Origin: Oscillospiraceae bacterium | GTDB taxonomy: Bacteria > Bacillota > Clostridia > Oscillospirales > CAG-382 | Direction: 5' to 3' | Assembly: GCA_015064895.1 (NCBI GenBank) | Contig: SVRI01000014.1 | Location: forward strand, 1 to 61,082 | DNA: 61,082 nucleotides | Shown here: piece by piece, positions 1 through 7,761 of the stretch | Layout of the letters: each line of letters starts with the position of its first letter | Numbering within the stretch: position 1 is the stretch's first letter | Notes under the pieces: model-generated | What the model saw: only the letters and a program-made list of their open reading frames with translations | Told to the model about the DNA's origin: nothing | The model's database searches: none | Position numbers and translations under genes: made by a program

Positions 1-215
1 GGCCATGCAAAATAGCTTCCGTCACGAGGCTCATATCCGCTTTCATCTTCAACGGTGCTCCACTTTCCGTCAGGAGCTACCCAGCCATTCATTCCATCTT
101 CAAAGCTTGGATTGACAAGCAGGTTATCGCTTGTTTCTGCCGATGCTGTAAAGGCAAACATCGACAGGCACATCGTAAGTGCCAATAAACTACTTAACAT
201 TCTTCTCTTTTTCAT
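1..215 (-). CDS. Secreted protein, N-terminal fragment (3' end beyond window)
   Basis: Reading the minus strand from the ATG at 215 gives an open frame to the window edge. It begins MKKRRMLSSLLALTMCLS and continues to a likely signal-peptidase site after FTASA, so the product is exported. The mature start (NLLVNPSFEDGMNGWV) has the NxSFE..GWxV look of carbohydrate-binding-module-like beta-sandwich domains in secreted Clostridial glycosidases and surface proteins; that is a family resemblance, not proof. A good ribosome site (AGAGGCG) lies 6 nt before the ATG, and a TTTACT-17-TATAAT promoter lies about 65 nt upstream. Only 71 codons are present, so the catalytic or binding role cannot be told. 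Confidence 0.75.
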   Translation of the reverse strand, partial: MKKRRMLSSLLALTMCLSMFAFTASAETSDNLLVNPSFEDGMNGWVAPDGKWSTVEDESGYEPRDGSYFAW

Positions 216-280
216 AATTTTCGCCTCTTTTCTAAAAGATTTTTTCATAAACCATTCTTTTTATTGAGGTTTACAACTAT

Positions 281-309
281 ATTATAACATGAAAATCCCC
301 TAAAGTAAA
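281..309 (-). promoter_or_regulatory. Promoter for the secreted protein at 215
   Basis: On the minus strand, -35 TTTACT (304-309), a 17-nt spacer and -10 TATAAT (281-286) point at the gene starting at 215, giving a leader of roughly 60 nt. The rest of the 216-523 spacer is AT-rich and holds no gene, only this promoter and the terminator at 482-516. Confidence 0.6.
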
Positions 310-481
310 TAAGCACGAGCAAATTTTTTCCATTAAAATACAATTAAAAATTTTTTCAATGTAAAAAATCAAAAACTGCTTGTTATTTCAAGGTTTCACC
401 CAAAGCAACACTATTTTGGACTATATAATATTATTTTTTGACTATTATATTATGTTTTTATAAATACCTTGATTTTTGTTC

Positions 482-516
482 AAAAAAATAATCCCCAAAG
501 CTTTGGGCTTCGGGGA
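482..516 (-). terminator. Rho-independent terminator of the serine dehydratase gene
   Basis: Minus-strand hairpin with 9-bp arms (492-500 and 508-516; one G-U pair) and a 7-nt loop, followed by a U-rich tract at 482-489. It begins 8 nt after the stop codon of the gene ending at 524. Confidence 0.85.
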
Positions 517-523
517 CTGTTTT

Positions 524-1963
524 TTATTTGTAGAGTTTTGATAATCCGCCTTCGGCAGTTTCCTTATAGAGCTTTGACAAATCCTTGCCTGTTTCGTACA
601 TGGTATCAACTACAAGGTCAAAGGATATCTTTCTTGTATCTGTAAGGAAGTTTGCAAGGTTTACGGCGTTTATTGCACGCATTGCCGCAACGGCATTACG
701 TTCAATACATGGTATCTGCACAAGACCGTAAATCGGGTCGCAGGTAAGACCGAGATGATGCTCGATTGCAATTTCGGCAGCATACTCAATCTGCGAAAGG
801 CTCATACCGAGAAGCTCTGCAAGACCTGCCGATGCCATGGCACAAGCAGTTCCGATTTCTGCCTGACAGCCGCATTCGGCACCGCTGATTGAAGCATTTG
901 TCTTTACAAGATTTCCGATTAAAGCCGCCGTTTCAAGTGCATGGACTATTTGTTCATCCGAAAATTCTCTTTTTTTCTTATAGTAGCACATAACGGCAGG
1001 CACTACACCGCTCGCACCGCAGGTAGGAGCCGTTACAATTGTTTCGCCGCAGGCATTTTCTTCGCCTACAGCAAAAGCAAAGGATGCCACCATTCTGTTT
1101 TCGCGTGTTTCGGTTGTTTCATCAATATGGTTCTGATTATAAAGGTGCTTTGCCTTTTTCTGAACACCCAGTCTTCCGGGTATAACACCTGTCTTTGAAA
1201 TACCCCGTTTAACACTTTTCTGCATCTGCTCCCAGATATCATGCACAAAGCCGTATATCTCCTTGCCCTCAATCATTTCCACATACTGCCAAAGGCGCAT
1301 TTCGTGTTCTTCGCAGTATTTTTTGATTTCGTCAAAAGAATGGAGAGGATAAAGGTTTTTATTCTCTGTAAGCTGCTGTCCTTCAATCACAATCTGACCT
1401 CCGCCAACGCTCATAAATCTGAACTTGCCGATTTCCTTACCGCCCCTGAAAGCGATTATATCAAGGGTATTGGGATGAGGAATATCAGTTGTGGTATAGT
1501 CAAACTCAACCTCGCATTTTTTAGGCTTCATTGTTTCGATGATAGAATAGTCTGTCATATGACCTTTGCCTGTTCTTGCAAGAGAACCGTAAAGGATTGC
1601 CTTGAAGGAATCGGCTTCGGGAAAATTATCCTTAAAGATAAAGCTTGCCTTTTCGGGACCCATGGTATGAGAGCTTGAAGGTCCTCTGCCGATTTTATAA
1701 AGCTCGCGGATTGTGGGCATTGCCTTATTTTTCTTTTCCTTATCTTTTTCAGCCTCAAGAGAGTCCTGGAAGAAATAGTCGAGGTCTTTTCCGTACATCT
1801 TACAAATCTGATAAATTATCTCAATCTGAGGATTTGAAATACCGTTTTCCCATTTTGATACAGCTCTGTTGGAAACACCGAGCTGTTTGCCCAGTTCCGC
1901 CTGAGTGAGATCATACTCTTTTCGAAGTTGTGCTATTCTTTGTGCAAAGTCAGGTGATTTCAT
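524..1963 (-). CDS. L-serine dehydratase with N-terminal XRE helix-turn-helix domain
   Basis: Residues about 8-62 form an XRE/Cro helix-turn-helix (LTQAELGKQLGVSNRAVSKWE), followed by a charged linker rich in Lys and Glu. From residue 82 (MPTIRELYKIGRGPSSSHT) the protein is a single-chain iron-sulfur L-serine ammonia-lyase: the beta domain comes first, then the alpha domain with TAPTCGASGVVPA and a set of cysteines (CGCQAEIGTAC, CDPIYGLVQIPC) expected to hold the 4Fe-4S cluster. The enzyme deaminates L-serine to pyruvate and ammonia. The family is usually about 400 residues, so the extra 80 residues are the DNA-binding module. The start ATG has a CAGGAG site. An inverted repeat GCAGA-N6-TCTGC sits inside the promoter spacer, so autoregulation is plausible but inferred. 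Confidence 0.93.
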   Translation of the reverse strand: MKSPDFAQRIAQLRKEYDLTQAELGKQLGVSNRAVSKWENGISNPQIEIIYQICKMYGKDLDYFFQDSLEAEKDKEKKNKAMPTIRELYKIGRGPSSSHTMGPEKASFIFKDNFPEADSFKAILYGSLARTGKGHMTDYSIIETMKPKKCEVEFDYTTTDIPHPNTLDIIAFRGGKEIGKFRFMSVGGGQIVIEGQQLTENKNLYPLHSFDEIKKYCEEHEMRLWQYVEMIEGKEIYGFVHDIWEQMQKSVKRGISKTGVIPGRLGVQKKAKHLYNQNHIDETTETRENRMVASFAFAVGEENACGETIVTAPTCGASGVVPAVMCYYKKKREFSDEQIVHALETAALIGNLVKTNASISGAECGCQAEIGTACAMASAGLAELLGMSLSQIEYAAEIAIEHHLGLTCDPIYGLVQIPCIERNAVAAMRAINAVNLANFLTDTRKISFDLVVDTMYETGKDLSKLYKETAEGGLSKLYK

Positions 1964-1998
1964 GTCTTTTTTCTCCTGTTTTCTGCTTAATTGATTAC

Positions 1999-2027
1999 AT
2001 TATAGCAGAAAAAAGTCTGCGAGTAAA
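1999..2027 (-). promoter_or_regulatory. Serine dehydratase promoter with inverted repeat in the spacer
   Basis: Minus strand: -35 TTTACT (2022-2027), 17-nt spacer, -10 TATAAT (1999-2004). The spacer contains GCAGA-N6-TCTGC (2005-2020), and a further TTCTGC lies at 1981-1986 in the leader. Placed this way the repeats could be an operator for the gene's own helix-turn-helix domain (inference). Confidence 0.6.
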
Positions 2028-2047
2028 TAGATTTTGAGATAAAAATG

Positions 2048-2818
2048 TCAACTGTTGGTGGATTTTTTCAACTCATCCACAAGACAGAACTCATATCCCT
2101 TATCTTTCATGGTCTTTATATAAGAGTCGAGAATTTTTGCATTTGTTTCACTTGTTGGGTGAAGCAGAAGCACACAGCCGTTATGGGTACGTTTCAAAAG
2201 CAGTTGGAGTGCCTTATCGGGGTTCATCTGATTATTATTATCCCAGTCGGCATAGGCAAGACTCCAGAACACGGTTGTATAGCCAAGCTCCCCGGCAAAC
2301 TTCAGGGTATTTTCAGAAAATGCCCCCTCGGGCGGTCTAAAGAATTTGTCCATCGTGTATCCTGTTTTCTCCAAGAAAAATTCGTCAAGACGTACAGTTT
2401 CCTTTTCAAAGGTCTGAAGTTCTGAAACCATTCCCATGTTTTTATGATGCACCGAGTGGTTGCCCACCAGGTGTCCTTCTTGTTTCATGCGTTTACACAA
2501 ATCGGTATTGTGTTCCACAATTCTCGGCAGGACAAAGAATGTCCCCTTTACGTCATTGGCTTTCATTACATCGAGTATCTTTTCAACATTTCCGTTCTCA
2601 TACCCCGCATCAAAGGTAAGATAGATTTTCTTTTCGTTTTCTTTTCCTATGGTTACTGTATCATATTCGTCTACAAAGTCCGCCTCGGGACAAAGCTCGG
2701 GACGGCTGCCGTCATTCTTTGTTTTGAAATACCACGAAAAGCCCTGTGCCGATGCCTCAATGCCCATAAAGCATATAATTAAAAATGACATGAATAAACA
2801 AAGCCTTCTATTATTCAT
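2048..2818 (-). CDS. pdaA: PdaA-like polysaccharide deacetylase
   Basis: Carbohydrate esterase family 4 protein of 256 residues with an N-terminal signal or anchor (LFMSFLIICFMGIEASA) and an extracellular NodB-type domain. Visible motifs are TFDAGYENG (68-76), NHSVHH (120-125) carrying the metal-binding histidines, and RPPEG (161-165). The FDxGYENG form, rather than FDDG, is the hallmark of PdaA, which removes the N-acetyl group of muramic acid on the way to muramic delta-lactam in spore cortex. That would fit a spore-former, but CE4 enzymes with this motif also act in vegetative walls. The start is supported by a GAGGA site. It lies upstream of the serine dehydratase gene in the same direction but that gene has its own promoter. 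Confidence 0.85.
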   Translation of the reverse strand: MNNRRLCLFMSFLIICFMGIEASAQGFSWYFKTKNDGSRPELCPEADFVDEYDTVTIGKENEKKIYLTFDAGYENGNVEKILDVMKANDVKGTFFVLPRIVEHNTDLCKRMKQEGHLVGNHSVHHKNMGMVSELQTFEKETVRLDEFFLEKTGYTMDKFFRPPEGAFSENTLKFAGELGYTTVFWSLAYADWDNNNQMNPDKALQLLLKRTHNGCVLLLHPTSETNAKILDSYIKTMKDKGYEFCLVDELKKSTNS

Positions 2819-2961
2819 CGTAGTTCCTCACATTTTCCGTTTATTCGGTGACAATGAAATAAACATCGCCACGTTTTTATATTTCCCTTTTGCAATTTGC
2901 ACAAACATTTTAATATATGTAAGTGTTTCCACACTTTGCTTTGTGCATATTTATTGCATAT

Positions 2962-3070
2962 TATTGATTTTATTCACAATAATATGCATCATATCCGTTG
3001 TTTTGAACAAACTCGTCATAATATATATAGCCGTTTTTTCATACTTTTTTAGAAAATGCATAAAATTGCA
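2962..3070 (+). promoter_or_regulatory. Candidate ArgR (ARG box) operators upstream of argG
   Basis: The stretch TGCATAAAATTGCA (3057-3070) differs at one position from the ARG-box core TGNATWWWWATNCA and lies 10 nt upstream of the argG -35 element. A second, weaker match is at 2962-2978 (TATTGATTTTATTCACA). ARG boxes usually occur in pairs and control arg operons by ArgR plus arginine. The region is very AT-rich, so chance matches are a real possibility. Nothing else is visible in the 2819-3149 spacer apart from the promoter. Confidence 0.35.
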
Positions 3071-3079
3071 AAAATATAC

Positions 3080-3108
3080 TTGATTTTTTTGCTTAATGGT
3101 GGTATGAT
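3080..3108 (+). promoter_or_regulatory. Promoter of the arginine operon
   Basis: -35 TTGATT (3080-3085), 17-nt spacer, -10 TATGAT (3103-3108), about 40 nt before argG. This is the only clear promoter in front of the seven arg genes. Confidence 0.7.
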
Positions 3109-3149
3109 TGTTTCACATTCAAAATTTCATTTGGAAAAGGTGACGAAAA

Positions 3150-4385
3150 ATGTTAGATAAGACAAAAATCAAAAAGGTAGTTCTCGCATATTCGGGAGGA
3201 CTTGACACATCAATTATCATTCCGTGGCTCAAGGAAAACTACAACAACTGCGAAGTTATTGCGGTTTCAGGTAACGTAGGTCAGGCAGACGAGCTTGAAG
3301 GTCTTGAAGAAAAGGCACTTAAGACAGGTGCTTCCAAGCTCTACATAGAAGACCTCACAGAAGAATTCGTTGACGAATTTATCATCCCCACCGTAAAGGC
3401 GGGTGCTCTTTACGAAGAATACATGCTCGGCACATCCTTTGCACGTCCCATCATCGCAAAGAGAATTGTTGAAATTGCAAAGGCTGAAGGTGCAGATGCC
3501 ATCTGCCACGGCTGTACAGGTAAGGGTAACGACCAGGTAAGATTCGAGCTTACAATCAAGGCATTCGCTCCCGATATGCCCATCATCGCTCCCTGGAGAG
3601 AATGGACAATCAAGAGCCGTGAAGAAGAAATCGAATACGCAGAAGCTCACAACGTTCCTTTAAAGATTAACAGAGAAACAAACTACTCCAAGGACAAGAA
3701 CCTCTGGCACCTTTCACACGAAGGTCTTGACCTCGAGGATGCAGGAAACGAGCCCCTTTACGAAAAGGACGGCTTCCTTGAAATGGGCGTATCCCCCATC
3801 AAAGCTCCCGATGCTCCTACATACATCACCCTCGACTTTGAAAAGGGTGTTCCCGTAGCACTTGACGGCAAGAAGATGAGTGCAAAGGAAATTATCTTAA
3901 AGCTCAATGAACTCGGCGGCAAAAACGGTATCGGTCTTCTCGACATCGTTGAAAACAGACTTGTCGGCATGAAGTGCCGCGGCGTATATGAAACTCCCGG
4001 CGGAGCTATCCTCTATGCTGCTCACAACTATCTTGAAACAATCACACTTGACAAGATGACAATGCACGAAAAGCAGAAGCTTTCCATTACATTCGCTGAA
4101 CTCGTTTACAACGGTCAGTGGTACACACCTCTTCGTGAAGCTCTCTCTGCTTTCGTTGACTCCACACAGCAGACAGTTACAGGTAAGGTTAAGCTCAAGC
4201 TCTACAAGGGCAATATCATAAAGGCAGGCGTTTGGTCTGACTACTCCCTCTACAGTGAAGAACTTGCAACATTTGACGAAGACAACGTATACAATCAGGC
4301 AGACTCTGCAGGATTTATCAATCTCTACGGTCTTCCCATCACAGTTCGTGCTCGTCTTAACGAAAAGCTCAACAAGAAGAACTAA
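3150..4385 (+). CDS. argG: Argininosuccinate synthase
   Basis: ATP-dependent condensation of citrulline and aspartate to argininosuccinate, the penultimate step of arginine synthesis, in the cytoplasm. The 411-residue length is normal for the family. The N-terminal PP-loop AYSGGLDTS (13-21) binds ATP, and [13 protein letters not shown] is the second family signature. First gene of a full arg cluster, about 40 nt after a good promoter, with an AAAGGTGA ribosome site. The TAA stop is followed without any gap by a 14-bp palindrome (4386-4418), the start of a dispersed hairpin module, and then a 525-nt spacer full of repeats before argH. Confidence 0.97.
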   Translation: MLDKTKIKKVVLAYSGGLDTSIIIPWLKENYNNCEVIAVSGNVGQADELEGLEEKALKTGASKLYIEDLTEEFVDEFIIPTVKAGALYEEYMLGTSFARPIIAKRIVEIAKAEGADAICHGCTGKGNDQVRFELTIKAFAPDMPIIAPWREWTIKSREEEIEYAEAHNVPLKINRETNYSKDKNLWHLSHEGLDLEDAGNEPLYEKDGFLEMGVSPIKAPDAPTYITLDFEKGVPVALDGKKMSAKEIILKLNELGGKNGIGLLDIVENRLVGMKCRGVYETPGGAILYAAHNYLETITLDKMTMHEKQKLSITFAELVYNGQWYTPLREALSAFVDSTQQTVTGKVKLKLYKGNIIKAGVWSDYSLYSEELATFDEDNVYNQADSAGFINLYGLPITVRARLNEKLNKKN

Positions 4386-4432
4386 CTTACTTTCTCTTTA
4401 CTAAAAAGAGAAAGTAAGCAAAGAGAAAAGAA
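4386..4432 (+). repeat. Hairpin module M1, directly after the argG stop
   Basis: Palindrome with 14-bp arms CTTACTTTCTCTTT / AAAGAGAAAGTAAG and a 5-nt loop (4386-4418), starting at the base after the argG TAA, followed by GCAAAGAGAAAAG. It is one of about twelve related modules in this window. There is no U-tract after the palindrome itself. Confidence 0.8.
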
Positions 4433-4484
4433 TTTCGGGACTGTATTTTAGATTGGTTCCAAATGTGTTTTTCCCGAATAGGGT

Positions 4485-4692
4485 ACCGTTTGACCGCCAG
4501 TCGGGAAAGCCCGACGGCAAATTTACGGGACATCTCGGTGGTTGACAAGCATTCAGTGTCGCTTAAATAACACCGTTTGACCGCCAGTCGGGAAAGCCCG
4601 ACGGCAAATTTACGGGACATCTTGGTGGTTGACAAGCATTCAGTGTCGCTTTAATAACACCGTTTGACCGCCATAGGCGCAAGCGGTCAAAC
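4485..4692 (+). repeat. 87-bp tandem repeat, two full units plus a partial third (argG-argH spacer)
   Basis: ACCGTTTGACCGCC recurs at 4485, 4572 and 4659, an exact 87-bp period. The two full units differ at only two positions. Each holds a small hairpin GTCGGGAAAGCCCGAC, then CGGCAAATTTACGGG and CAGTGTCGCTT. The third unit breaks off into the hairpin GTTTGACCGC-N11-GCGGTCAAAC (4662-4692). The unit is related to the 86-bp unit after argC and argB and to part of the long element at 30.9 and 44.4 kb. The apparent 82-codon minus-strand frame here is just the repeat read through. Confidence 0.9.
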
Positions 4693-4758
4693 TCAAGTAA
4701 AAAAACATATGATCTACAGGGCAAGGAAATGTCTTTGCCCTGTGATTTGGTATTTGAA

Positions 4759-4895
4759 CCATTTTGATGCCCGCCTTATTGGCATCAAAATGGAACACCA
4801 CTTGGGAAATGTTATTGCAGATTAATCCCCAACAAATGGTTGCTAAAACCTTTCTTTTTTGCTTACTTTTTTCTTTCCGAAAAGAAAAAAGTAAG
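4759..4895 (-). repeat. Hairpin module M2, ending at the argH ribosome site
   Basis: Read on the minus strand: palindrome with 15-bp arms CTTACTTTTTTCTTT / AAAGAAAAAAGTAAG (4862-4895), GCAAAAAAGAAAGG, TTTTAGCAACC, then a perfect 13-bp hairpin CCATTTTGATGCC / GGCATCAAAATGG (4759-4793) with AATAAGGCG in the loop. A further 9-bp hairpin (4716-4743) lies beyond. On the plus strand the palindrome stops one base before the argH AGGAGG site. Confidence 0.8.
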
Positions 4896-4910
4896 AGGAG
4901 GTAAAACTAT

Positions 4911-6287
4911 ATGAAAATGTGGCAGGGACGCTTTCAGAAGGAAGAAGACGAAAGCGTAAACGATTTTAACTCATCCATATCATTTGACAGCAGAATGTAC
5001 CGTGAGGACATAACAGGCAGTATTGCACACGCAAGAATGCTCGGCAAGTGCGGAATCATTGATGAGTCTGAAAGCGAAAAGATTATAGAAGGTCTCAAGG
5101 GTATCCTTTCGGATTTGGAAAGCGGTGCACTTGAATTTGACATGAAGGCTGAAGACATCCATATGTTCGTCGAAGAAGTACTCACTGCACGCATCGGTGA
5201 TGCAGGTAAAAGACTTCACACATCGAGAAGCAGAAACGACCAGGTTGCACTCGACGTCAGAATGTATCTTATGCGTGAAATGGACGAAGTGGCTGACAGA
5301 GTAAAGAATCTTGCAGAGGTTATCATAAACAAGGCAAAACAGCACACAGAAACAGTAATGCCGGGTTACACACACCTCCAGCGTGCTCAGCCCGTGACTC
5401 TTGCACATCAGATTCTCACATACGCTCAGATGTTAAAGCGTGACTACATGAGACTTTCCGACTGCAAGGAAAGAACCAACGTATTGCCTTTAGGTTCTTG
5501 TGCTCTTGCAGGTACCACCTACCCTATTGACAGACTTATGGTAGCTGAAGAACTCGGTTTCAGTTCGGTAACGGAAAACAGCATTGACGGTGTTTCTGAC
5601 AGAGATTTTGTTCTCGAATTTGCATTCTGTCTTTCAACAATTATGATGCACCTTTCACGTTTTTCCGAAGAAGTTATCCTCTGGTGCTCAAGTGAATTCG
5701 GCTTTATGGAGCTTGACGATGCTTTTGCCACAGGCTCGTCGATTATGCCCCAGAAGAAGAATCCCGACATTGCAGAATTAGTTCGAGGTAAGACAGGCAG
5801 AGTTTACGGCTCACTTACAACACTTCTTACCATGATGAAAGGACTTCCTCTTGCATACAACAAAGACATGCAGGAAGACAAGGAAGCAATCTTCGATGCA
5901 CTTGACAACACAAAGCTTTGTCTTGAAATTTTCGCAAAGATGCTTGATACGGCAACATTCCGTGTACAGAAGCTCAGAGATGCGGCAGGCTTCGGTTTCA
6001 TCAACGCAACCGACTGTGCAGACTATCTCGTTAAGAAAGGCATGCCCTTCCGTGCCGCATACAAAATTGTAGGCGAGCTTGTTGCAGTCTGCATCGAAAA
6101 GAACACAACATTTGAAAAGTTACCTCTTGACGAATACAGAAAGGTTTCCGACGTATTCTCAAAGGACGTATATACGGCTGTCGACCTTGACGTATGTGCA
6201 AGCGGCAGAAAGGTCATCGGCGGTCCTGCAAAGGAAGCTGTTGACAACCAGATAACAAACTTAGAAAAGTTTTTTAAGGAGGTATAA
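4911..6287 (+). CDS. argH: Argininosuccinate lyase
   Basis: Splits argininosuccinate into arginine and fumarate, the last step of the pathway. The 458 residues match the fumarase/aspartase superfamily; the signature GSSIMPQKKNPD (about residues 275-286) and the HTSRSRNDQ stretch are present. It has a strong AGGAGG site, but a perfect 15-bp palindrome ends just upstream, so the site sits at the foot of a hairpin. argC follows after 4 nt, so the two are surely co-translated. Confidence 0.97.
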   Translation: MKMWQGRFQKEEDESVNDFNSSISFDSRMYREDITGSIAHARMLGKCGIIDESESEKIIEGLKGILSDLESGALEFDMKAEDIHMFVEEVLTARIGDAGKRLHTSRSRNDQVALDVRMYLMREMDEVADRVKNLAEVIINKAKQHTETVMPGYTHLQRAQPVTLAHQILTYAQMLKRDYMRLSDCKERTNVLPLGSCALAGTTYPIDRLMVAEELGFSSVTENSIDGVSDRDFVLEFAFCLSTIMMHLSRFSEEVILWCSSEFGFMELDDAFATGSSIMPQKKNPDIAELVRGKTGRVYGSLTTLLTMMKGLPLAYNKDMQEDKEAIFDALDNTKLCLEIFAKMLDTATFRVQKLRDAAGFGFINATDCADYLVKKGMPFRAAYKIVGELVAVCIEKNTTFEKLPLDEYRKVSDVFSKDVYTAVDLDVCASGRKVIGGPAKEAVDNQITNLEKFFKEV

Positions 6288-6291
6288 GAGC

Positions 6292-7329
6292 ATGGAAAAC
6301 AAAATCAAAGTCGGCATTATCGGTGCCACAGGTTATGCGGGAGCAGAGCTTTTCAGGCTTTTATACAGCCACAGAAACGTAGAAATTGCGGCGGTTTCTT
6401 CCACAAGCTTTGAAGGCAAGGCAATAAACGAAGTATATCCCGCACTTACAAATGAAAAAACATACATTCTCTGTGATATGGACGGAGTAATAGAAAAAAG
6501 TGACGTTATCTTTGCGGCACTTCCCCACGGTCTTTCAGAAGAGCTTGCGGCAAAGTGTGACGGCAAGGGTAAAGTGCTTATCGACCTCGGTGCAGACTTC
6601 AGACTTGTAGACGAGGCTGAATACACCAAGTGGTACGGACTCGAATACAAGTACCCTGCTCTTCACGAAAAAACACTCTACTGTCTTCCCGAAATCAACA
6701 GAGAAAAGATAAAGGACATTGACATTATCGCAAATCCCGGCTGTTATCCCACAAGCATTGCTCTCGGTCTCATGCCGGCGATAAAGAACGGTCTTGTTTC
6801 TACAGATTCCGTTATCATTGACTCCAAGAGCGGTGTTACGGGTGCAGGCCGCGGCCTTTCCCAGACAACACATTATCCCGACAACAACGAGGCATTTTCG
6901 GCATACAAGGCAGGTCTTCACAGACACACGCCCGAAATCGAGCAGACACTCAGCATGTTTGCAGGAAAGAAAGTGAACGTCACCTTTGTTCCCCATCTTC
7001 TTCCCGTAAACAGAGGAATTCTGTCTACAATTTATGTAAAAACCGAAAAGACTTTCGATGAAATATATGCGGCTTATGAAGAAGCCTACAAGAACGAAAA
7101 GTTTGTAAGACTTCAGCCAAAAGGCTCCTTTGCCAACATCAAGAACGTAAGATGCTCCAACTACTGCGACATCTCACTTCACTTTGACGAGCACACAAAA
7201 ACACTTATCATCACAAGTGCTATTGACAACATGGTGAAGGGCGCGGCAGGTCAGGCAATCCAGAACATGAACATCAGATTCGGTTTTGACGAAGGTGAAG
7301 GCATTTCGATGCTTGCACCCTCTTTCTAG
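6292..7329 (+). CDS. argC: N-acetyl-gamma-glutamyl-phosphate reductase
   Basis: NADPH-dependent reduction of N-acetylglutamyl phosphate to the semialdehyde, third step of ornithine synthesis. Length 345 is typical. The Rossmann motif GIIGATGYAGAELFRLL begins at residue 8, and the catalytic cysteine is in NPGCYPTS (around residue 150). It starts 4 nt after argH with an AAGGAGG site overlapping the argH end. The first base of the 86-bp tandem repeat array coincides with the last base of its TAG stop. Confidence 0.97.
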   Translation: MENKIKVGIIGATGYAGAELFRLLYSHRNVEIAAVSSTSFEGKAINEVYPALTNEKTYILCDMDGVIEKSDVIFAALPHGLSEELAAKCDGKGKVLIDLGADFRLVDEAEYTKWYGLEYKYPALHEKTLYCLPEINREKIKDIDIIANPGCYPTSIALGLMPAIKNGLVSTDSVIIDSKSGVTGAGRGLSQTTHYPDNNEAFSAYKAGLHRHTPEIEQTLSMFAGKKVNVTFVPHLLPVNRGILSTIYVKTEKTFDEIYAAYEEAYKNEKFVRLQPKGSFANIKNVRCSNYCDISLHFDEHTKTLIITSAIDNMVKGAAGQAIQNMNIRFGFDEGEGISMLAPSF

Positions 7330-7590
7330 CGGCGAGTCACCGCGGACAATGTCCGGGGTATTACGGACAAAGCCGAAATGTTCGGTGTCGCTCATCCTAT
7401 CCGTTTTGCCGTCAGCGGTGCGTCACCGCTGACAATGTCCGGGGTGTGACAGACGGAAACGGATTCTTCGGTGTCGCTCATCCTATCCGTTTTGCCGTCA
7501 GCGGTGCGTCACCGCTGACAATGTCCGGGATGTGACAGACGGAAACGGATTCTTTGGTGTCGCTCATCTCGGCCGTTTTGCCGTCACAAG
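7329..7590 (+). repeat. 86-bp tandem repeat, three units (argC-argJ spacer)
   Basis: Units start at 7329, 7415 and 7501, a period of exactly 86 bp, with a decayed fourth start near 7587. Each opens with a hairpin of the type GCGGTG-CGT-CACCGC, followed by TGACAATGTCCGGGGTGTGA, CAGACGGAAACGGATTCTT, GGTGTCGCTCATC and CCGTTTTGCCGTCA. The second and third units are nearly identical, the first is diverged. The array begins on the argC stop codon and has no open frame of its own. Confidence 0.9.
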
Positions 7591-7617
7591 GCAGACGGCA
7601 AAACTACTGAAATATGA

Positions 7618-7747
7618 GTTTGACCGCTTGCGTCTATGGCGGTCAAACGGAATAACAATCGAGAAATCAAGACTCAAATTTCGCCTTTAGCAAAAAAGGT
7701 GACAAATGCGAGTTCTTTTGCTTACTTTTCTACGAAAGAAAAGTAAG
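7618..7747 (-). repeat. Hairpin module M3, before the argJ ribosome site
   Basis: Minus-strand reading: palindrome CTTACTTTTCT / AGAAAAGTAAG (7721-7747), GCAAAAGAACTCGC, TTTGTCACC, TCTCGATTGT, then hairpin GTTTGACCGC / GCGGTCAAAC (7618-7648) with loop CATAGACGCAA. It ends 3 nt before the argJ GAGAGG site. Confidence 0.8.
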
Positions 7748-7761
7748 GGAGAGGAAATAAT

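Noticed and set aside
4386..4418. Intrinsic terminator directly after argG
   Set aside because: The palindrome is AT-rich, has no U-tract and lies within the arg operon. The same structure also sits upstream of genes, so simple termination does not explain it.
4387..4635. 82-codon minus-strand frame with internal repeats (argG-argH spacer)
   Set aside because: It is the 87-bp tandem repeat read in frame (87 = 29 codons), with no ribosome site or promoter, and it starts in repeat DNA.
7329..7590. CRISPR-like array in the argC-argJ spacer
   Set aside because: The whole 86-bp unit is repeated with no unique spacers between short repeats, and no cas gene is near. It is a plain tandem repeat.
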